From Nevskiaceae bacterium (GTDB lineage: Bacteria > Pseudomonadota > Gammaproteobacteria > Nevskiales > Nevskiaceae): a stretch of 64,000 nt of DNA. Positions 54,445-63,733 of this stretch are shown one piece after another; positions within the stretch are counted from its first letter, which is position 1, and every line of letters begins with the position of its first letter. Position numbers and translations under genes: made by a program. Location of the stretch: contig SCRT01000004.1 of assembly GCA_004298465.1 (NCBI GenBank), positions 62,001-126,000 on the forward strand. Reading direction: 5' to 3'. The notes under the pieces were generated by a model. That model was not told the DNA's origin. It searched no databases and worked only from the letters and a program-made list of their open reading frames with translations.

Positions 54445-55347
54445 ATGGACGAAGCGTTGCCTGACGCGAAAAAAGCCGAACCGAACGCTGCCGGGACATC
54501 TGCGCGGCAAGCGGTGGTGGAGGCAGGCGCGCTATACGTGGTGGGAACGCCGATCGGAAATCTCGATGACTTCAGTCCACGTGCGCGCGCTGTGCTTGCA
54601 GCGGTAGACCGCATCTGTGCGGAAGACACGCGGACCAGCGGCGCAATGCTGGTAAATTTTGGCATTCGCCGGCCGATGCAGGCTGTCCACGACCACAACG
54701 AGGACCGGATTGCCGCGGAACTCGTGGAGAGCCTGTGCAGCGGGATGACGCTGGCGCTGGTGTCGGACGCCGGCATGCCGCTGATCTCGGACCCCGGCTA
54801 TGCACTGGTGACGGCTGCACGCCGGGCCGGCGTCCCGGTCTACGTGGTTCCGGGTCCCAGTGCCGTCATCGCCGCATTGGCCGTGTCTGGTCTGCCCACC
54901 GACCGTTTCGTCTTCGAGGGTTTCCTGCCGCCCAAGCGCGGTGCACGCCGCGAACGGCTTCAGGCATTGGCCGTCGAGATGCGCACCTGGGTGTGCTACG
55001 AGTCCGCGCATCGGATTGTCGACACCGCGCAGGATTGTGCCGAAATGCTTGTCGGGCGGCGCATCTGCGTCGCTCGCGAGCTGACGAAGCGTTTCGAGGA
55101 AAGCGCGCTGATGCCGGTTGAGACACTGCCGACATGGTTCGCGGCAGATGCCAACCGCCAGCGTGGCGAATTCGTGCTGGTGGTGGAAGGGGCGCCGCCT
55201 CAGGCGCCGGTGACGCTGGACGTGGAGAAAGTTCTGGCCGTGCTGGGTCGTGAACTGCCGCCTTCCACCGCCGCGCGACTGGCCGCGGAGTTGACCGGCC
55301 TGTCGCGGCGGGAGCTGTATGCGCGCGCCTTGCCACCGGAGGTTTGA
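54445..55347 (+). CDS. rsmI: 16S rRNA (cytidine1402-2'-O-)-methyltransferase RsmI
   Basis: 300 residues of the tetrapyrrole-methylase fold. The motifs [98 protein letters not shown] are characteristic of RsmI. It methylates C1402 of 16S rRNA. The N-terminus has about 20 variable residues. The ATG lacks a ribosome-binding site. The divergent lpoA-yraN-diaA block is the conserved gammaproteobacterial neighbourhood; rnpB is not seen downstream. Confidence 0.96.
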   Translation: MDEALPDAKKAEPNAAGTSARQAVVEAGALYVVGTPIGNLDDFSPRARAVLAAVDRICAEDTRTSGAMLVNFGIRRPMQAVHDHNEDRIAAELVESLCSGMTLALVSDAGMPLISDPGYALVTAARRAGVPVYVVPGPSAVIAALAVSGLPTDRFVFEGFLPPKRGARRERLQALAVEMRTWVCYESAHRIVDTAQDCAEMLVGRRICVARELTKRFEESALMPVETLPTWFAADANRQRGEFVLVVEGAPPQAPVTLDVEKVLAVLGRELPPSTAARLAAELTGLSRRELYARALPPEV

Positions 55348-55371
55348 GGGCGCGATGTTTCTGTGCGGCAC

Positions 55372-56040
55372 TCAGCCGTGATCGCGCGCCATGGCGTCAG
55401 CGGGTGCAAGGCTGAGCAGACCGGCCTGCAAGGCGGCGGGCATGAGCTGGAGGAAATTGTCTGCGCCGGTCTTGTGCTTGATGGACCAGCGGAGGTTGGC
55501 GACGGTTTTCGCGCTCAGGCGCAGGGCGGTGGCCACCTCCTCCGCACTCCAGCCGGAAAGCACCAGCCGCAGGACTTCCAGCTCGTGGGCGGTCAGGGCC
55601 TCGAAGGGCGTGTCAGCCGCCGTGGCCGGATCCAGCGCCTGTGCCGCTTCGGGGCCTAGGAAACGCTGTCCAGCGGCGACGGCGTGCACGGCCGCAACGA
55701 GCGTTTTCGGGGCGCTGGACTTCGTGATGTAACCGAGCGCGCCGGCGTCCATGGCGTGGGTCACGAAAACGGCATCCTCGTGCATGCTGAAGATCAGCAC
55801 CCGGGCGGCCGGGTCGCGTGCGCGGATATGGCGCAGCGCGACGATGCCGCTGCTGTTGCGGAGCGCAATGTCCATGACGACGACGTCCGGGGCGAGGTCA
55901 CGGTATAGGGTGTAGGCGGCGCTGGCGTCGGCTGCTTCGCCTACCACCGCGATGTGGCTGGAATTCTCCAGCAAGCGGCGGTAGCCAGCCCGCACGACGG
56001 CATGGTCGTCGACCAGCAGGACGCGGGTTGCAGCCGTCAT
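55372..56040 (-). CDS. NarL/FixJ-type response regulator
   Basis: 222 residues. Receiver domain: acidic D11-D12, phospho-accepting D57 in VVVMDIALRNSSG, S85 in FSMHED and K107 in GYITKSSA. The C-terminal LuxR-type HTH (LTAHELEVLRLVLSGWSAEEVATALRLSAKTVANLRWSIKHKT) binds DNA. It is translationally coupled to the kinase gene upstream (ATGA) and ends close to rsmI (25-base gap, convergent). Target genes are unknown. Confidence 0.94.
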   Translation of the reverse strand: MTAATRVLLVDDHAVVRAGYRRLLENSSHIAVVGEAADASAAYTLYRDLAPDVVVMDIALRNSSGIVALRHIRARDPAARVLIFSMHEDAVFVTHAMDAGALGYITKSSAPKTLVAAVHAVAAGQRFLGPEAAQALDPATAADTPFEALTAHELEVLRLVLSGWSAEEVATALRLSAKTVANLRWSIKHKTGADNFLQLMPAALQAGLLSLAPADAMARDHG

Positions 56041-57014
56041 GCCGGAGTCGTTTCGAGCGGTGCACACGGAACGCGCACGTGCAGGCGGAAACCCTGCGTC
56101 GGGGCTGTGTCGATCAGCACGGTGCCGCCCAGTGTCTGGATGCGCTCGCGCATGCCGACGAGCCCGAGGCCATCGCTGGGCGCCACGAGCGGCGCGCAAC
56201 CGATGCCGTCATCGTGCACGTCCAGCGCCAGCGTGGAACCACCGTCGTCAGTGGCATGGGCATGCAGGTGCAGTGCGACGTGGCGCGCGTGGGCATGGCG
56301 CGAAATGTTTGTCAGGGCTTCCTGGGTCGCCCGGTACACGGACAAGGCGACGGGCTCGCCGGCGTCAATGCCGGCATCCGCGTCGAACGTGAACTGTACG
56401 TCCGGGTGCTGGTGTCGCCAAGTCGTGACGCAATGTTCGAGTGCGGCAGTCAGGCCTAGCTCGTCCAGCGCCACCGGGCGGCAGCGCCGAATCAGTGTCC
56501 GTACCGTTTGGGTGACGTGACTGACGTTATCGGCGATGCCTGCGGCCAGGACGTGCAGTGAATCGGGCAGCGGGGGCGCATCGAGGGCGACCGCATCGAG
56601 CTTGATGGCGTTGAGATACTGGCCGAGCTCGTCGTGCAGTTCGCGGGCCAGCAGACGGCGTTCGTTTTCCTGCGCGTCGATGACGTGCCGGGCGAGCCGG
56701 CGGTTGCTCTCCAGCGTGTCGCGCAACGCGGTTTCAGCGCGCAGCCGCTGGGCCAGCTCGCGCCGTGTCTCGCGGTGGCGGCGCCAGCTGAACCACGCCA
56801 GCGCGACAGCCGTGACGAGCAGCACGGTCGGCATCTCGTCGAGCTGGTAGCGTTCGAAGGGCTTTGCCCAGCGGGCCAGCAGCTCAGCGAATTCGAACCA
56901 GGCGCATGCGCCCCAGGTCATGGCTGCGACCAGCAGCACGATCAACCCGTCGCGCCCCGCGGTGCCGTGGGGCCTGATGGGGTCTGGAGCGGGGAGAGAT
57001 GAGGGAGACGTCAC
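56037..57014 (-). CDS. NarL-family sensor histidine kinase (UhpB/DegS-like)
   Basis: 325 residues from GTG 57014; no strong ribosome-binding site helps to fix the start, and longer readings only add low-complexity residues. Two membrane helices (about 23-40 and 62-77) flank a very short periplasmic loop. A coiled coil leads to the HisKA_3 motif ARELHDELGQYLNAIKLD (H127), and the ATPase domain carries VYRATQEALTNISRHAHARHVALHL, DDGIGCAP and GLGLVGMRERIQTLGG. The input domain is minimal. It pairs with the response regulator; the neighbouring TonB receptor on the same strand is a possible target, by position only. Confidence 0.9.
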   Translation of the reverse strand: MTSPSSLPAPDPIRPHGTAGRDGLIVLLVAAMTWGACAWFEFAELLARWAKPFERYQLDEMPTVLLVTAVALAWFSWRRHRETRRELAQRLRAETALRDTLESNRRLARHVIDAQENERRLLARELHDELGQYLNAIKLDAVALDAPPLPDSLHVLAAGIADNVSHVTQTVRTLIRRCRPVALDELGLTAALEHCVTTWRHQHPDVQFTFDADAGIDAGEPVALSVYRATQEALTNISRHAHARHVALHLHAHATDDGGSTLALDVHDDGIGCAPLVAPSDGLGLVGMRERIQTLGGTVLIDTAPTQGFRLHVRVPCAPLETTPA

Positions 57015-57347
57015 GGCGCGAGCGATGAGGAGGTCGCATTGCAGGTTAGCATGCGAACTTTTCCGCGGGGTTTGCGGCTGGACGAGGATTGCGGGAAGTG
57101 TGCAGAAAGGGAACGATCGAGACGAAGCGCTCAATTCCCGATCTCGAATCACCGCTCCGAGCCAACAACTACCCCGGTGCCCGCACCGCCTGTGTTGGCC
57201 GGGACCGCGCCCGGCAGGCGCCGCCAAACGGGCAAGGTATGGCGCCATCCCGAACACGGCACGGTTGTTTTCGGCCGTTCACCGCCTGCCTGTTTTATCC
57301 GCGCGATCCCCTGAATCTGTGGTTCCCGCCTTTTGGCTGCCCGCCGC
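57015..57347. other. 333-base intergenic region upstream of the sensor kinase
   Basis: No convincing gene is seen. The region holds a tract GCTCAATTCCCGATCTCGAATC near 57129-57150 that resembles the AATCCC repeats elsewhere. Otherwise it is G+C-rich with no clear promoter or terminator. It should contain the promoter of the kinase-regulator operon (minus strand) and the 3' end of the TonB receptor transcript. Confidence 0.4.
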
Positions 57348-59777
57348 CTACAGGAACCGGACCCGTATGCCGACCCATGCCGCGATGGGGGGACCGGGCG
57401 CGATGAAGTTTTCGTTCACGCGGTCGGCTTCGTTGTTCTGCCACTGGCCGTGGGCGTCGAGGGTGCTGCTGGTGAGGAAGCCGCCGGTGGCGTATTTGCG
57501 GTCGAACAGGTTGATGACGTGCATGAACAGGTCGACGTTCGAGGCGATCTTGTAGTTCGTGTCGAGGTTGACAATGACGTAGCCGCCGGTGCGGCCGGAG
57601 CCCAGCACCCTGCCGCCGTAGCCGGTGTTGCCGCCGGCGTGGTTGGCGTTGTTCTCGTTGCCGGTGAGGAACTGCCCGGAGGCCATCAGCAGGTTGATGC
57701 CGACATCCCACTTGTCCGTGACGGCGTAGCCGAGCGCGAGGCGGCCGGTGTGGCGCGGAATCAGCGGCATGCGGTTGCCGGGGCGCACCTCGATGAGACA
57801 GGCATCGTTGTCGCTGCCGACGCAGGAGCTGTTGCCGCCGGCATTCAGCGAGAAACCGGAACGGTAGGTGGCGTCGACGAAGCTGTAGCCGGCGCTCCAC
57901 GTCAGGCGCCGGAGCTCGCCGTGCAGGCCGAGGTCCAAGCCCTGATGGCGCGTGGTGCCGATGTTGTCGAAATAGCCCTCGGTGGTGTTCTTCTGCACGA
58001 ACTGGATGTCGTTGGCGTTGCGCGTGTGGTAGAGGTTCGCGTTCCAGCCCAGCAGTTTGCCCATCACGCTGCCGCGCGCGCCGATTTCGAAGGTGCGTGA
58101 CACGACCTGCTTCAGTTCCGGGTCACTGGCAAAGCTGTTCGGCATGCCGCACGGGCGTTCGGGGTCGGCGCAGCCGAGTTCGATCAGGCTCGGGCTGCGG
58201 CTGCCCTCGTTGTAGTCGGCGTAGAGCGTCAGCGTCCGCGTGGGTGTGAGCGTGAAGCCGATCGCCGGGTTCAGGCGGTTGAAGCCGTGGTCGATGACCA
58301 TTGGTTCCGGAGTGTCCGGATGCTCGGGGTCGAAGGTGTGGCCGTTGAGTTTTTCCTTGTTGCGGTTGTAGCGCGCCGAGGCGGTCAGGTGCAGCCAGCC
58401 GGTGGGCGAGAGTGTATCCGTGACGTAGGCGCCGTAGATCAGGCTTTGGCCGGCCAGCCCGTTGATGTCCAGCAGCGGATTGAAGGGGCTGTCGAGCGGA
58501 ATCGTGGCGCGTTGTGCGGACAGGTTGCGATATTGCTGCACCTGCGCGAAGGAATCCAGCGTGCTGGAGAAGTCGACACCGACCACGCCCTGATTCTGCA
58601 GGCCGTACAGGCGACGCGACTCCGTCAGTTCCCAGCCCGTGCCGAAGGCGCGCTGGCGGATGTGCGAACGGCGGTCAATGCCGTGCGCGCAGACCGCGAT
58701 GTCGCCCGGGCTGGAGGCCGCGGAGAAGTCGCCGCCCAGTCCGCCAGGCACATTGTTCCGGCAGTCGTCGGCCTCGAAGTCGTCGTTGTCGTCGCCGTTG
58801 AGCGTGCGCGTCTTCAGGTCGCGGTAATACACGTTGCCGGACAACAGCAGCGTGTCGGTAAAGCCGTGGCTGGCGGTGAGGTTGAGGAAATGCAGGCGAT
58901 TGCGGGTCAGGTCGGGCGAGGTGTAGACCGCCTTGTGGTCCTGCTCGTAGAGCGACACCGGCACCACCCCGTTGCCGATCAGGTCGTTGTTCGCCCAGTT
59001 GTAGCTCAGGTGCAGCATGTCGGTATCGTTTTCCCAGCCCAGCTTGCCGAACAGCTGTCGCACCAGCGATGGCGAGGCGTCACGCCAGCCATCCTCGTGG
59101 AAATAGTTGCCGGTGATGAAGTAGTCGAAGTTGCCGCCGGCAAAGTGCCCGAATGTGCCCCCGGTCTGGGCCTGCGCGTCGCCACGGCCGAAGGAACCGC
59201 CGGAGAACTGCATCAGCGAGCCGGGATCGCTGCGGCCGTCCTTGGTGCGCACCGAGATCGCGCCCCCCAGCGTGTTGAGGCCGAATGTCGGGTTCGAGCC
59301 GGAGATCAGCGTGGTCGTGGCGATGGAGGATTCGGGGATCAGGTCCCAGTTCACAGTGTTGCCGAACGCTTCGTTGACGCGCACACCGTCCTGGTAGACC
59401 GACAGGCCGACCGGCGCGCCCAGCAGCGGCGAGGCGCGGAAGCCGTGGTAGGTCACGTCGAGCTGGAAAGGATTGTTCTGCATGGCGTTAACGTTCACGC
59501 CGTTCAGGTGCTGGTTCAGGTAGTCCTCGAGGTTCAGCGCGTGGCGGCGGCGGATGTCCTCGCCCGTGGCCAACTGTACGGCGGTGGGCACCTGGTCGAG
59601 CGGAACACCCAGTCCGGGTAGCGGCGTGACACCGATGACGTCGATGCTGGGGATCTCCTGCGGCGCCGGGTCTGCGGCGGCGCCGCTGGATGTACCACCG
59701 ATCTGTGCTGAAGCCACGGGAACGGCAAGCCCTGCGCACAGCGCGAGCGCGAGCGCGGAGCGGAATGTGGCCTTCAT
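57348..59777 (-). CDS. TonB-dependent outer-membrane receptor
   Basis: 809 residues from ATG 59777 with GGGGGA upstream. Signal peptide ends at ASA|QIGG. The plug begins IDVIGVTPLPGLGVPLDQVPTAVQLATGEDIRRRHALNLEDYLNQHLNGVNVNAMQNN and runs to GLNTLGGAISVRTKDG. The barrel has alternating aromatic strands and ends AAWVGIRVRFL. The start of the plug (TPLPG) and the VNAMQNN region differ from siderophore receptors and recur in receptors of unknown ligand in related bacteria; substrate not known. Two pairs of Cys lie in barrel loops (DDCRNN...AVCAHG; LGCADPERPCG). It lies between the kinase pair and the DUF2461 gene on the same strand. Confidence 0.88.
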   Translation of the reverse strand: MKATFRSALALALCAGLAVPVASAQIGGTSSGAAADPAPQEIPSIDVIGVTPLPGLGVPLDQVPTAVQLATGEDIRRRHALNLEDYLNQHLNGVNVNAMQNNPFQLDVTYHGFRASPLLGAPVGLSVYQDGVRVNEAFGNTVNWDLIPESSIATTTLISGSNPTFGLNTLGGAISVRTKDGRSDPGSLMQFSGGSFGRGDAQAQTGGTFGHFAGGNFDYFITGNYFHEDGWRDASPSLVRQLFGKLGWENDTDMLHLSYNWANNDLIGNGVVPVSLYEQDHKAVYTSPDLTRNRLHFLNLTASHGFTDTLLLSGNVYYRDLKTRTLNGDDNDDFEADDCRNNVPGGLGGDFSAASSPGDIAVCAHGIDRRSHIRQRAFGTGWELTESRRLYGLQNQGVVGVDFSSTLDSFAQVQQYRNLSAQRATIPLDSPFNPLLDINGLAGQSLIYGAYVTDTLSPTGWLHLTASARYNRNKEKLNGHTFDPEHPDTPEPMVIDHGFNRLNPAIGFTLTPTRTLTLYADYNEGSRSPSLIELGCADPERPCGMPNSFASDPELKQVVSRTFEIGARGSVMGKLLGWNANLYHTRNANDIQFVQKNTTEGYFDNIGTTRHQGLDLGLHGELRRLTWSAGYSFVDATYRSGFSLNAGGNSSCVGSDNDACLIEVRPGNRMPLIPRHTGRLALGYAVTDKWDVGINLLMASGQFLTGNENNANHAGGNTGYGGRVLGSGRTGGYVIVNLDTNYKIASNVDLFMHVINLFDRKYATGGFLTSSTLDAHGQWQNNEADRVNENFIAPGPPIAAWVGIRVRFL

Positions 59778-59860
59778 GCGTCCCCCGAAACAGCATTGCC
59801 ACGGCAACCGGCCGGGCATTCTGGTCTGCGGACTATGGCACACGGGCCACGGGTTTTGGC

Positions 59861-59890
59861 CAGAAAAATGAAACGCGGGAATATTTCCCG
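59861..59890 (-). terminator. Intrinsic terminator after the DUF2461 gene
   Basis: On the minus strand CGGGAA-ATA-TTCCCG (59890 to 59876) forms a 6-bp stem with a 3-base loop and is followed by CGTTTCATTTTT. It sits 18 bases past the end of the DUF2461 gene and about 84 bases upstream of the next TonB receptor start, so it should separate the two transcripts. Confidence 0.55.
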
Positions 59891-59907
59891 GTTGTCGCAA
59901 GGGGTCT

Positions 59908-60603
59908 CTAGAAGTCGAGGTCTAGCGCGCCGCACAACCAGTCGTTGAGCGGCGCCAGCGTACGGTAGATGCGCATCACCTGCCGTGGCAGGTCCGGTGC
60001 CAGCAGGACGTTATCGGGCAGTGCGCAATGCAGGACGAAGTCCTTGCGGCGCAGGTCGTCGATCAGCTCGTGCGCCGGGTCGAAGCCATGCGGCGGACGC
60101 TGCAGGGATTCACCGCCGAACTGGAAGTGCCGGCGCGGGCCGGCCAGTGCTGCGATCTGTTTCCAGCTCGCCGGATTGTTGACGAGATAGTTGCGGATGC
60201 GCAGCAGCGCGTCGCGTTGCGGGTGCCACACCCCGGCGCCGACGAAGCATTGTCCCGGCTGGACGTGCAAATAGAACAGGGGCGCAGCGCCACCGAGCTC
60301 GCGCGTGCGCTCGTGGAACAGCTTGAAGCTTGCCCATTCCTTGTACGGCCGCTTGTCGTGGCTGAAGCGCGTGTCGCGGTAGATGCGGAACATGCAGCCG
60401 CCCTGCGGGCGCGGGTCGGCAACGAAATGTGGGCTGACCTTCGCCAGCGGCGCGGCGAGAGCAGCAATCAGGTCCAGCAGCGGCGTGCGGACGTGGTCGA
60501 GGTAGTCCTGCTTGTGGGCGTTGAACCACGCGCGGTCGTTGTGCGCCTGCAGCGCGCGCAGGAACGCGAAGCTGGCGGGCGTGAAACAGGTCCCTGTGGT
60601 CAC
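59908..60603 (-). CDS. DUF2461 family protein
   Basis: 231 residues from a GTG. The conserved pattern FTPASFAFLRALQAHNDRAWFNAHKQDYLDHVRTPLLDLI at the N-terminus, FRIYRDTRFSHDKRPYKEW in the middle and LFYLHVQPGQCFVGAGVWHPQRDALLRIRNYL identify DUF2461 (TIGR02453). The biochemical function is not known. The gene follows DUF2505 with a 2-base gap, so trpE, DUF2505 and this gene probably form one transcript ending at the hairpin above. Confidence 0.9.
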   Translation of the reverse strand: MTTGTCFTPASFAFLRALQAHNDRAWFNAHKQDYLDHVRTPLLDLIAALAAPLAKVSPHFVADPRPQGGCMFRIYRDTRFSHDKRPYKEWASFKLFHERTRELGGAAPLFYLHVQPGQCFVGAGVWHPQRDALLRIRNYLVNNPASWKQIAALAGPRRHFQFGGESLQRPPHGFDPAHELIDDLRRKDFVLHCALPDNVLLAPDLPRQVMRIYRTLAPLNDWLCGALDLDF

Positions 60604-60605
60604 GG

Positions 60606-61121
60606 TCAGAGCGCGCCGGCAAGCACGACGGATTCGCCCGCGTCGAGGTAGGCGGCGACGAGTTCCGCCCCGGCGCGATGTTCGGGAGCAGCTTCCGCGT
60701 CCATGCGGCCGACGATGAACTTCTCCAGTACCCGGCCGATGAGCGGCAATGTGCTCGTCACCGTCCAGTCGTAACGCAGTTCACAGCCTGCTCCGCGGTC
60801 TTCGAGCAGGTTGTCGCCGTGCATGGAAAGCGGAATGCCGGGCAGCGTCACATCCACGTGCCCGCGGGCCGTGCGCGTGTTCCAGGTTTCGGCGTGGATC
60901 ACGCGCGTCAGGGTGCTGTCGCGGCCCATGCCGGGCAGTTTCACCATCACCCTGCGTTGCACGCGGATGCTGAATTCGTCGCCGTTCGAGTGATGTTCCA
61001 GAACCTCGAATGCCTGGATGCCGGCCATTTCCAGCTTGCGGATGTGGAAGGCCGGGTCGGTAAACATGCGCAGCACCGCCGCGGCGGGCGCCGGGTAGTG
61101 CACGGTGGAAACGTGCTTCAC
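60606..61121 (-). CDS. DUF2505/SRPBCC-like protein coupled to trpE
   Basis: 171 residues from a GTG that overlaps the trpE stop (GTGA). It has the helix-grip pattern of START/SRPBCC proteins ([40 protein letters not shown] at the start; [32 protein letters not shown] as the C-terminal helix) and matches DUF2505. Members bind small hydrophobic ligands; the ligand is unknown. The tight coupling to trpE is the notable feature. Confidence 0.75.
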   Translation of the reverse strand: MKHVSTVHYPAPAAAVLRMFTDPAFHIRKLEMAGIQAFEVLEHHSNGDEFSIRVQRRVMVKLPGMGRDSTLTRVIHAETWNTRTARGHVDVTLPGIPLSMHGDNLLEDRGAGCELRYDWTVTSTLPLIGRVLEKFIVGRMDAEAAPEHRAGAELVAAYLDAGESVVLAGAL

Positions 61122-62539
61122 AGGCTGGCCGCGGCGCGCAGCATGGCGCCGGCCTTGTTCATGGTTTCTTCCCACTCGGCCTGCGGGTTGGAATCCGCCA
61201 CGATGCCGCCACCGGCCTGCACGTGCAGCCGGCCGGCTTTGATGACGCCGGTGCGGATGGCGATGGCCATGTCCATGTTGCCGTCCCAGCCGAGGTAGCC
61301 GACGGCGCCGCCGTAGACGCCGCGCTGCACCGGCTCCAGCTCGTCGATGATCTCCATGGCGCGCACTTTCGGCGCGCCGGACAGCGTGCCGGCCGGAAAC
61401 GCGGCCTGCAGGGCATCCAGCGCGTGCAGTTCCGGCTTGAGGTGGCCGGTGACGTTGCTGACGATGTGCATCACGTGGCTGTAGCGCTCGATGATCATCT
61501 TTTCCGTCAGCCGCACACTGCCGGTCGTGGACACGCGGCCAACGTCGTTGCGGCCGAGGTCGATGAGCATCAGGTGCTCGGCGATCTCCTTCGGATCGGC
61601 CAGCAGTTCCTGTTCCAGCGCAGCATCTTCCTCCGGCGTCTTGCCGCGGCGCCGCGTGCCGGCGATCGGTCGCACCGTCATGGCGCCGTCCTGCACGCGC
61701 ACCAGCACTTCCGGCGAGGAGCCGACCACGTCGTGATCGCCGAGGTTCAGGCAATACAGGTAGGGCGACGGGTTGATGCGCCGCAGCGCGCGGTAGAGGG
61801 CGATGGGCGGGGCCGTGAACGGCGCCGTCAGCCGCTGCGACGGCACCACCTGCATGACGTCGCCGGCACGGATGTAGTCCTTGATGCGGGCGATGGCCTG
61901 GCTGTAGGTATCGATGGTGAAGCCGGACGTGAACTCGCCGTGGGTGGTCGGCGTGCGATGGCGTGCCGTGGCGGGCAGAGGTTGTTCCAGCAGCGCCTGG
62001 ATCGCATCCAGCCGCTGGCTCGCGCGTGCGTTGTCCGCAGCGTCGCCGGCGCGGGCGTGGGCGATCAGCGTGACAGTGGCGCGCAGGTTGTCGAACACCA
62101 CGAGTTCGTCCGCGCGCAGCAGCAGGATGTCCGGCGTGTCGAGCGGGTTGGCCTTCGCATGCCACGCGCGCGGCTCGATGTAGCGGATGCAGTCATAGGC
62201 GAAATAGCCGACCAGCCCGCCGGAGAAGCGCGGGCCACCCGGCACGCCTGCTACCTGGGTGCGCGCTGAGTAACGCTTCAGCCAGTCGAACGGCCGGATG
62301 TCTTCTGCACGCTCGACGATTTCACCGTCCACGGAGCGCTCGACGCAGCCGTCGCGTACGCGGATGATCTCGCGCGCCGGCAGGCCGATGAAGGAATAGC
62401 GACCCCACTGTTCGCCACCGTGCATGGATTCGAACAGGAAGGAATAGGGCCGGTTCGCGACTTTCAGGAAGGCCCCGACGGGGGTGTCGAGGTCGCCGGG
62501 CAGTTCGCGTGTGACAGGGACGTAGGCTTGGATTTTCAT
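61118..62539 (-). CDS. trpE: Anthranilate synthase component I
   Basis: 473 residues. The chorismate-binding domain has [95 protein letters not shown] and [22 protein letters not shown], all typical of TrpE rather than PabB. The N-terminal [19 protein letters not shown] corresponds to the tryptophan feedback site (LLES). TrpG, its glutamine amidotransferase, is not in the window. Downstream are DUF2505 and DUF2461 genes rather than trp genes. The 179-base upstream region shows TATAGT at 62696-62691 as a possible -10 and no leader peptide with Trp codons. Confidence 0.95.
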   Translation of the reverse strand: MKIQAYVPVTRELPGDLDTPVGAFLKVANRPYSFLFESMHGGEQWGRYSFIGLPAREIIRVRDGCVERSVDGEIVERAEDIRPFDWLKRYSARTQVAGVPGGPRFSGGLVGYFAYDCIRYIEPRAWHAKANPLDTPDILLLRADELVVFDNLRATVTLIAHARAGDAADNARASQRLDAIQALLEQPLPATARHRTPTTHGEFTSGFTIDTYSQAIARIKDYIRAGDVMQVVPSQRLTAPFTAPPIALYRALRRINPSPYLYCLNLGDHDVVGSSPEVLVRVQDGAMTVRPIAGTRRRGKTPEEDAALEQELLADPKEIAEHLMLIDLGRNDVGRVSTTGSVRLTEKMIIERYSHVMHIVSNVTGHLKPELHALDALQAAFPAGTLSGAPKVRAMEIIDELEPVQRGVYGGAVGYLGWDGNMDMAIAIRTGVIKAGRLHVQAGGGIVADSNPQAEWEETMNKAGAMLRAAASL

Positions 62540-62718
62540 GGGCAGCTGGTGACGGGAACGGAAATGGCAATGCGCGACAGTGCATTCAGCACCATCGCCA
62601 AGTCCCGCCCGTTGTGGATTCCGGCCCTGTGTTCAAGCCTATGTTCACGCCCGGCATTGCGCCCCTGCACCCGGTTTTGCATGGGCGCGAACTATAGCGT
62701 ATTGCCTGTCGTGGGTTG

Positions 62719-63510
62719 CTACATCGCGGTCAGGCCACCATCGATCACGAGCTCCGCGCCGTTGATCCAGCGTGCGGCATCGGACGCCAGATAGACGGCG
62801 GCATTCGCGACATCCACCGGTTCCCCGTAGCCCATCGGGTGGAGTGCCCGGATTGCAGTGTCGGCAGCCTCCGGGCTCGGCGCCAGGCCGAGGTCGGCGA
62901 TTTCCTTGACGAACGTATTGCCCATGTTCGTATTGACGATGCCGGGGTGGATGGAATTCACGCGGACGCCGGTCTTGAGCTGTGCGCATTCGATTGCGGC
63001 TGCTTTAGTCATTAGCCTGACCGCACCTTTGGAGGTGTGGTAGGCGATATGCCCGGTGGTGCCGATGATGCCGGCGACGGAGGACAGGTTGATGATTGCG
63101 GAACCAGATTTCATCACGCGTAATGCATGCTTGTGGCCGAGGAATACGCCGACGACATTGACGTCGAGAGTCTTGCGAAAATCCTCCAGCGTGCATTGGG
63201 TGATGAGGTGCGCGGTTTCGATGCCGGCGTTGTTGACGAGGATGTCGAGGCTGCCGAAATGTTCAACGGCGAAGGCCACGGCCGCTTCCCATTGCGCTTC
63301 TTGGGTGGTGTCCAGGTGGATGTAGGCCGCCTGTCCGCCCGCCTGCCTGATCGCTTCGGCGCTTTGCCGGCCGAGCGTGTCGTTGAAGTCCGAGACCACG
63401 ACTTTCGCCCCGGCTTCCGCCATAGCCATCGCCACCGCCGCGCCGATGCCGCGCCCAGCACCGGAGATGAGTGAAACCTTGTTGTCCAGCCGAAAATCCT
63501 TCTGTGCCAT
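62719..63510 (-). CDS. Short-chain dehydrogenase/reductase (SDR)
   Basis: 263 residues. NAD(P) motif LISGAGRGIGAAVAMAMAEAG, VVVSDFND with Asp indicating NAD(H) preference, NNAGIETAHL, catalytic Ser in INLSSVAGI and YxxxK in YHTSKGAVRLM, then NSIHPGIVNTNMG. The family reading is a classical SDR such as 3-oxoacyl-ACP or 3-alpha-hydroxysteroid dehydrogenases; substrate not known. AGGAG lies 7 bases before the ATG. It is upstream of trpE on the same strand but separated by 179 bases. Confidence 0.92.
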   Translation of the reverse strand: MAQKDFRLDNKVSLISGAGRGIGAAVAMAMAEAGAKVVVSDFNDTLGRQSAEAIRQAGGQAAYIHLDTTQEAQWEAAVAFAVEHFGSLDILVNNAGIETAHLITQCTLEDFRKTLDVNVVGVFLGHKHALRVMKSGSAIINLSSVAGIIGTTGHIAYHTSKGAVRLMTKAAAIECAQLKTGVRVNSIHPGIVNTNMGNTFVKEIADLGLAPSPEAADTAIRALHPMGYGEPVDVANAAVYLASDAARWINGAELVIDGGLTAM

Positions 63511-63680
63511 GGTGAATCTCCTCTGTGTGGTTTTTATGTGACAACGGCGATTGTGAGCAAGCGCCGAGGAAAATGTCGAAGAAATCGCCGGACAGATGAC
63601 AGTCCACGTAAGTGGTGAGTCGGGCGCAAGTAGCGGCAAAGGCATCGAAGCAGCGGGTTACCGGCCCTCTGCTGCTTCCT

Positions 63681-63715
63681 CGAATCTCGAATCCCGAATC
63701 TCCAATCCAGAACCC
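63681..63715. repeat. Short dispersed repeat, AATCCCGAATC type (copy 4)
   Basis: A run of GAATCTC, GAATCCC, GAATCTC and CAATCC units lies between the SDR gene and the HD-domain gene, 19 bases from the stop of the latter. It is related to the copies at 2207, 14272 and 42367. Confidence 0.5.
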
Positions 63716-63733
63716 CTGTTCCTAGGGTACCTG

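Noticed and set aside
62540..62718. A trp leader peptide and attenuator upstream of trpE
   Set aside because: I translated the short frames of the leader and found no run of Trp codons and no hairpin with a U-tract before trpE.
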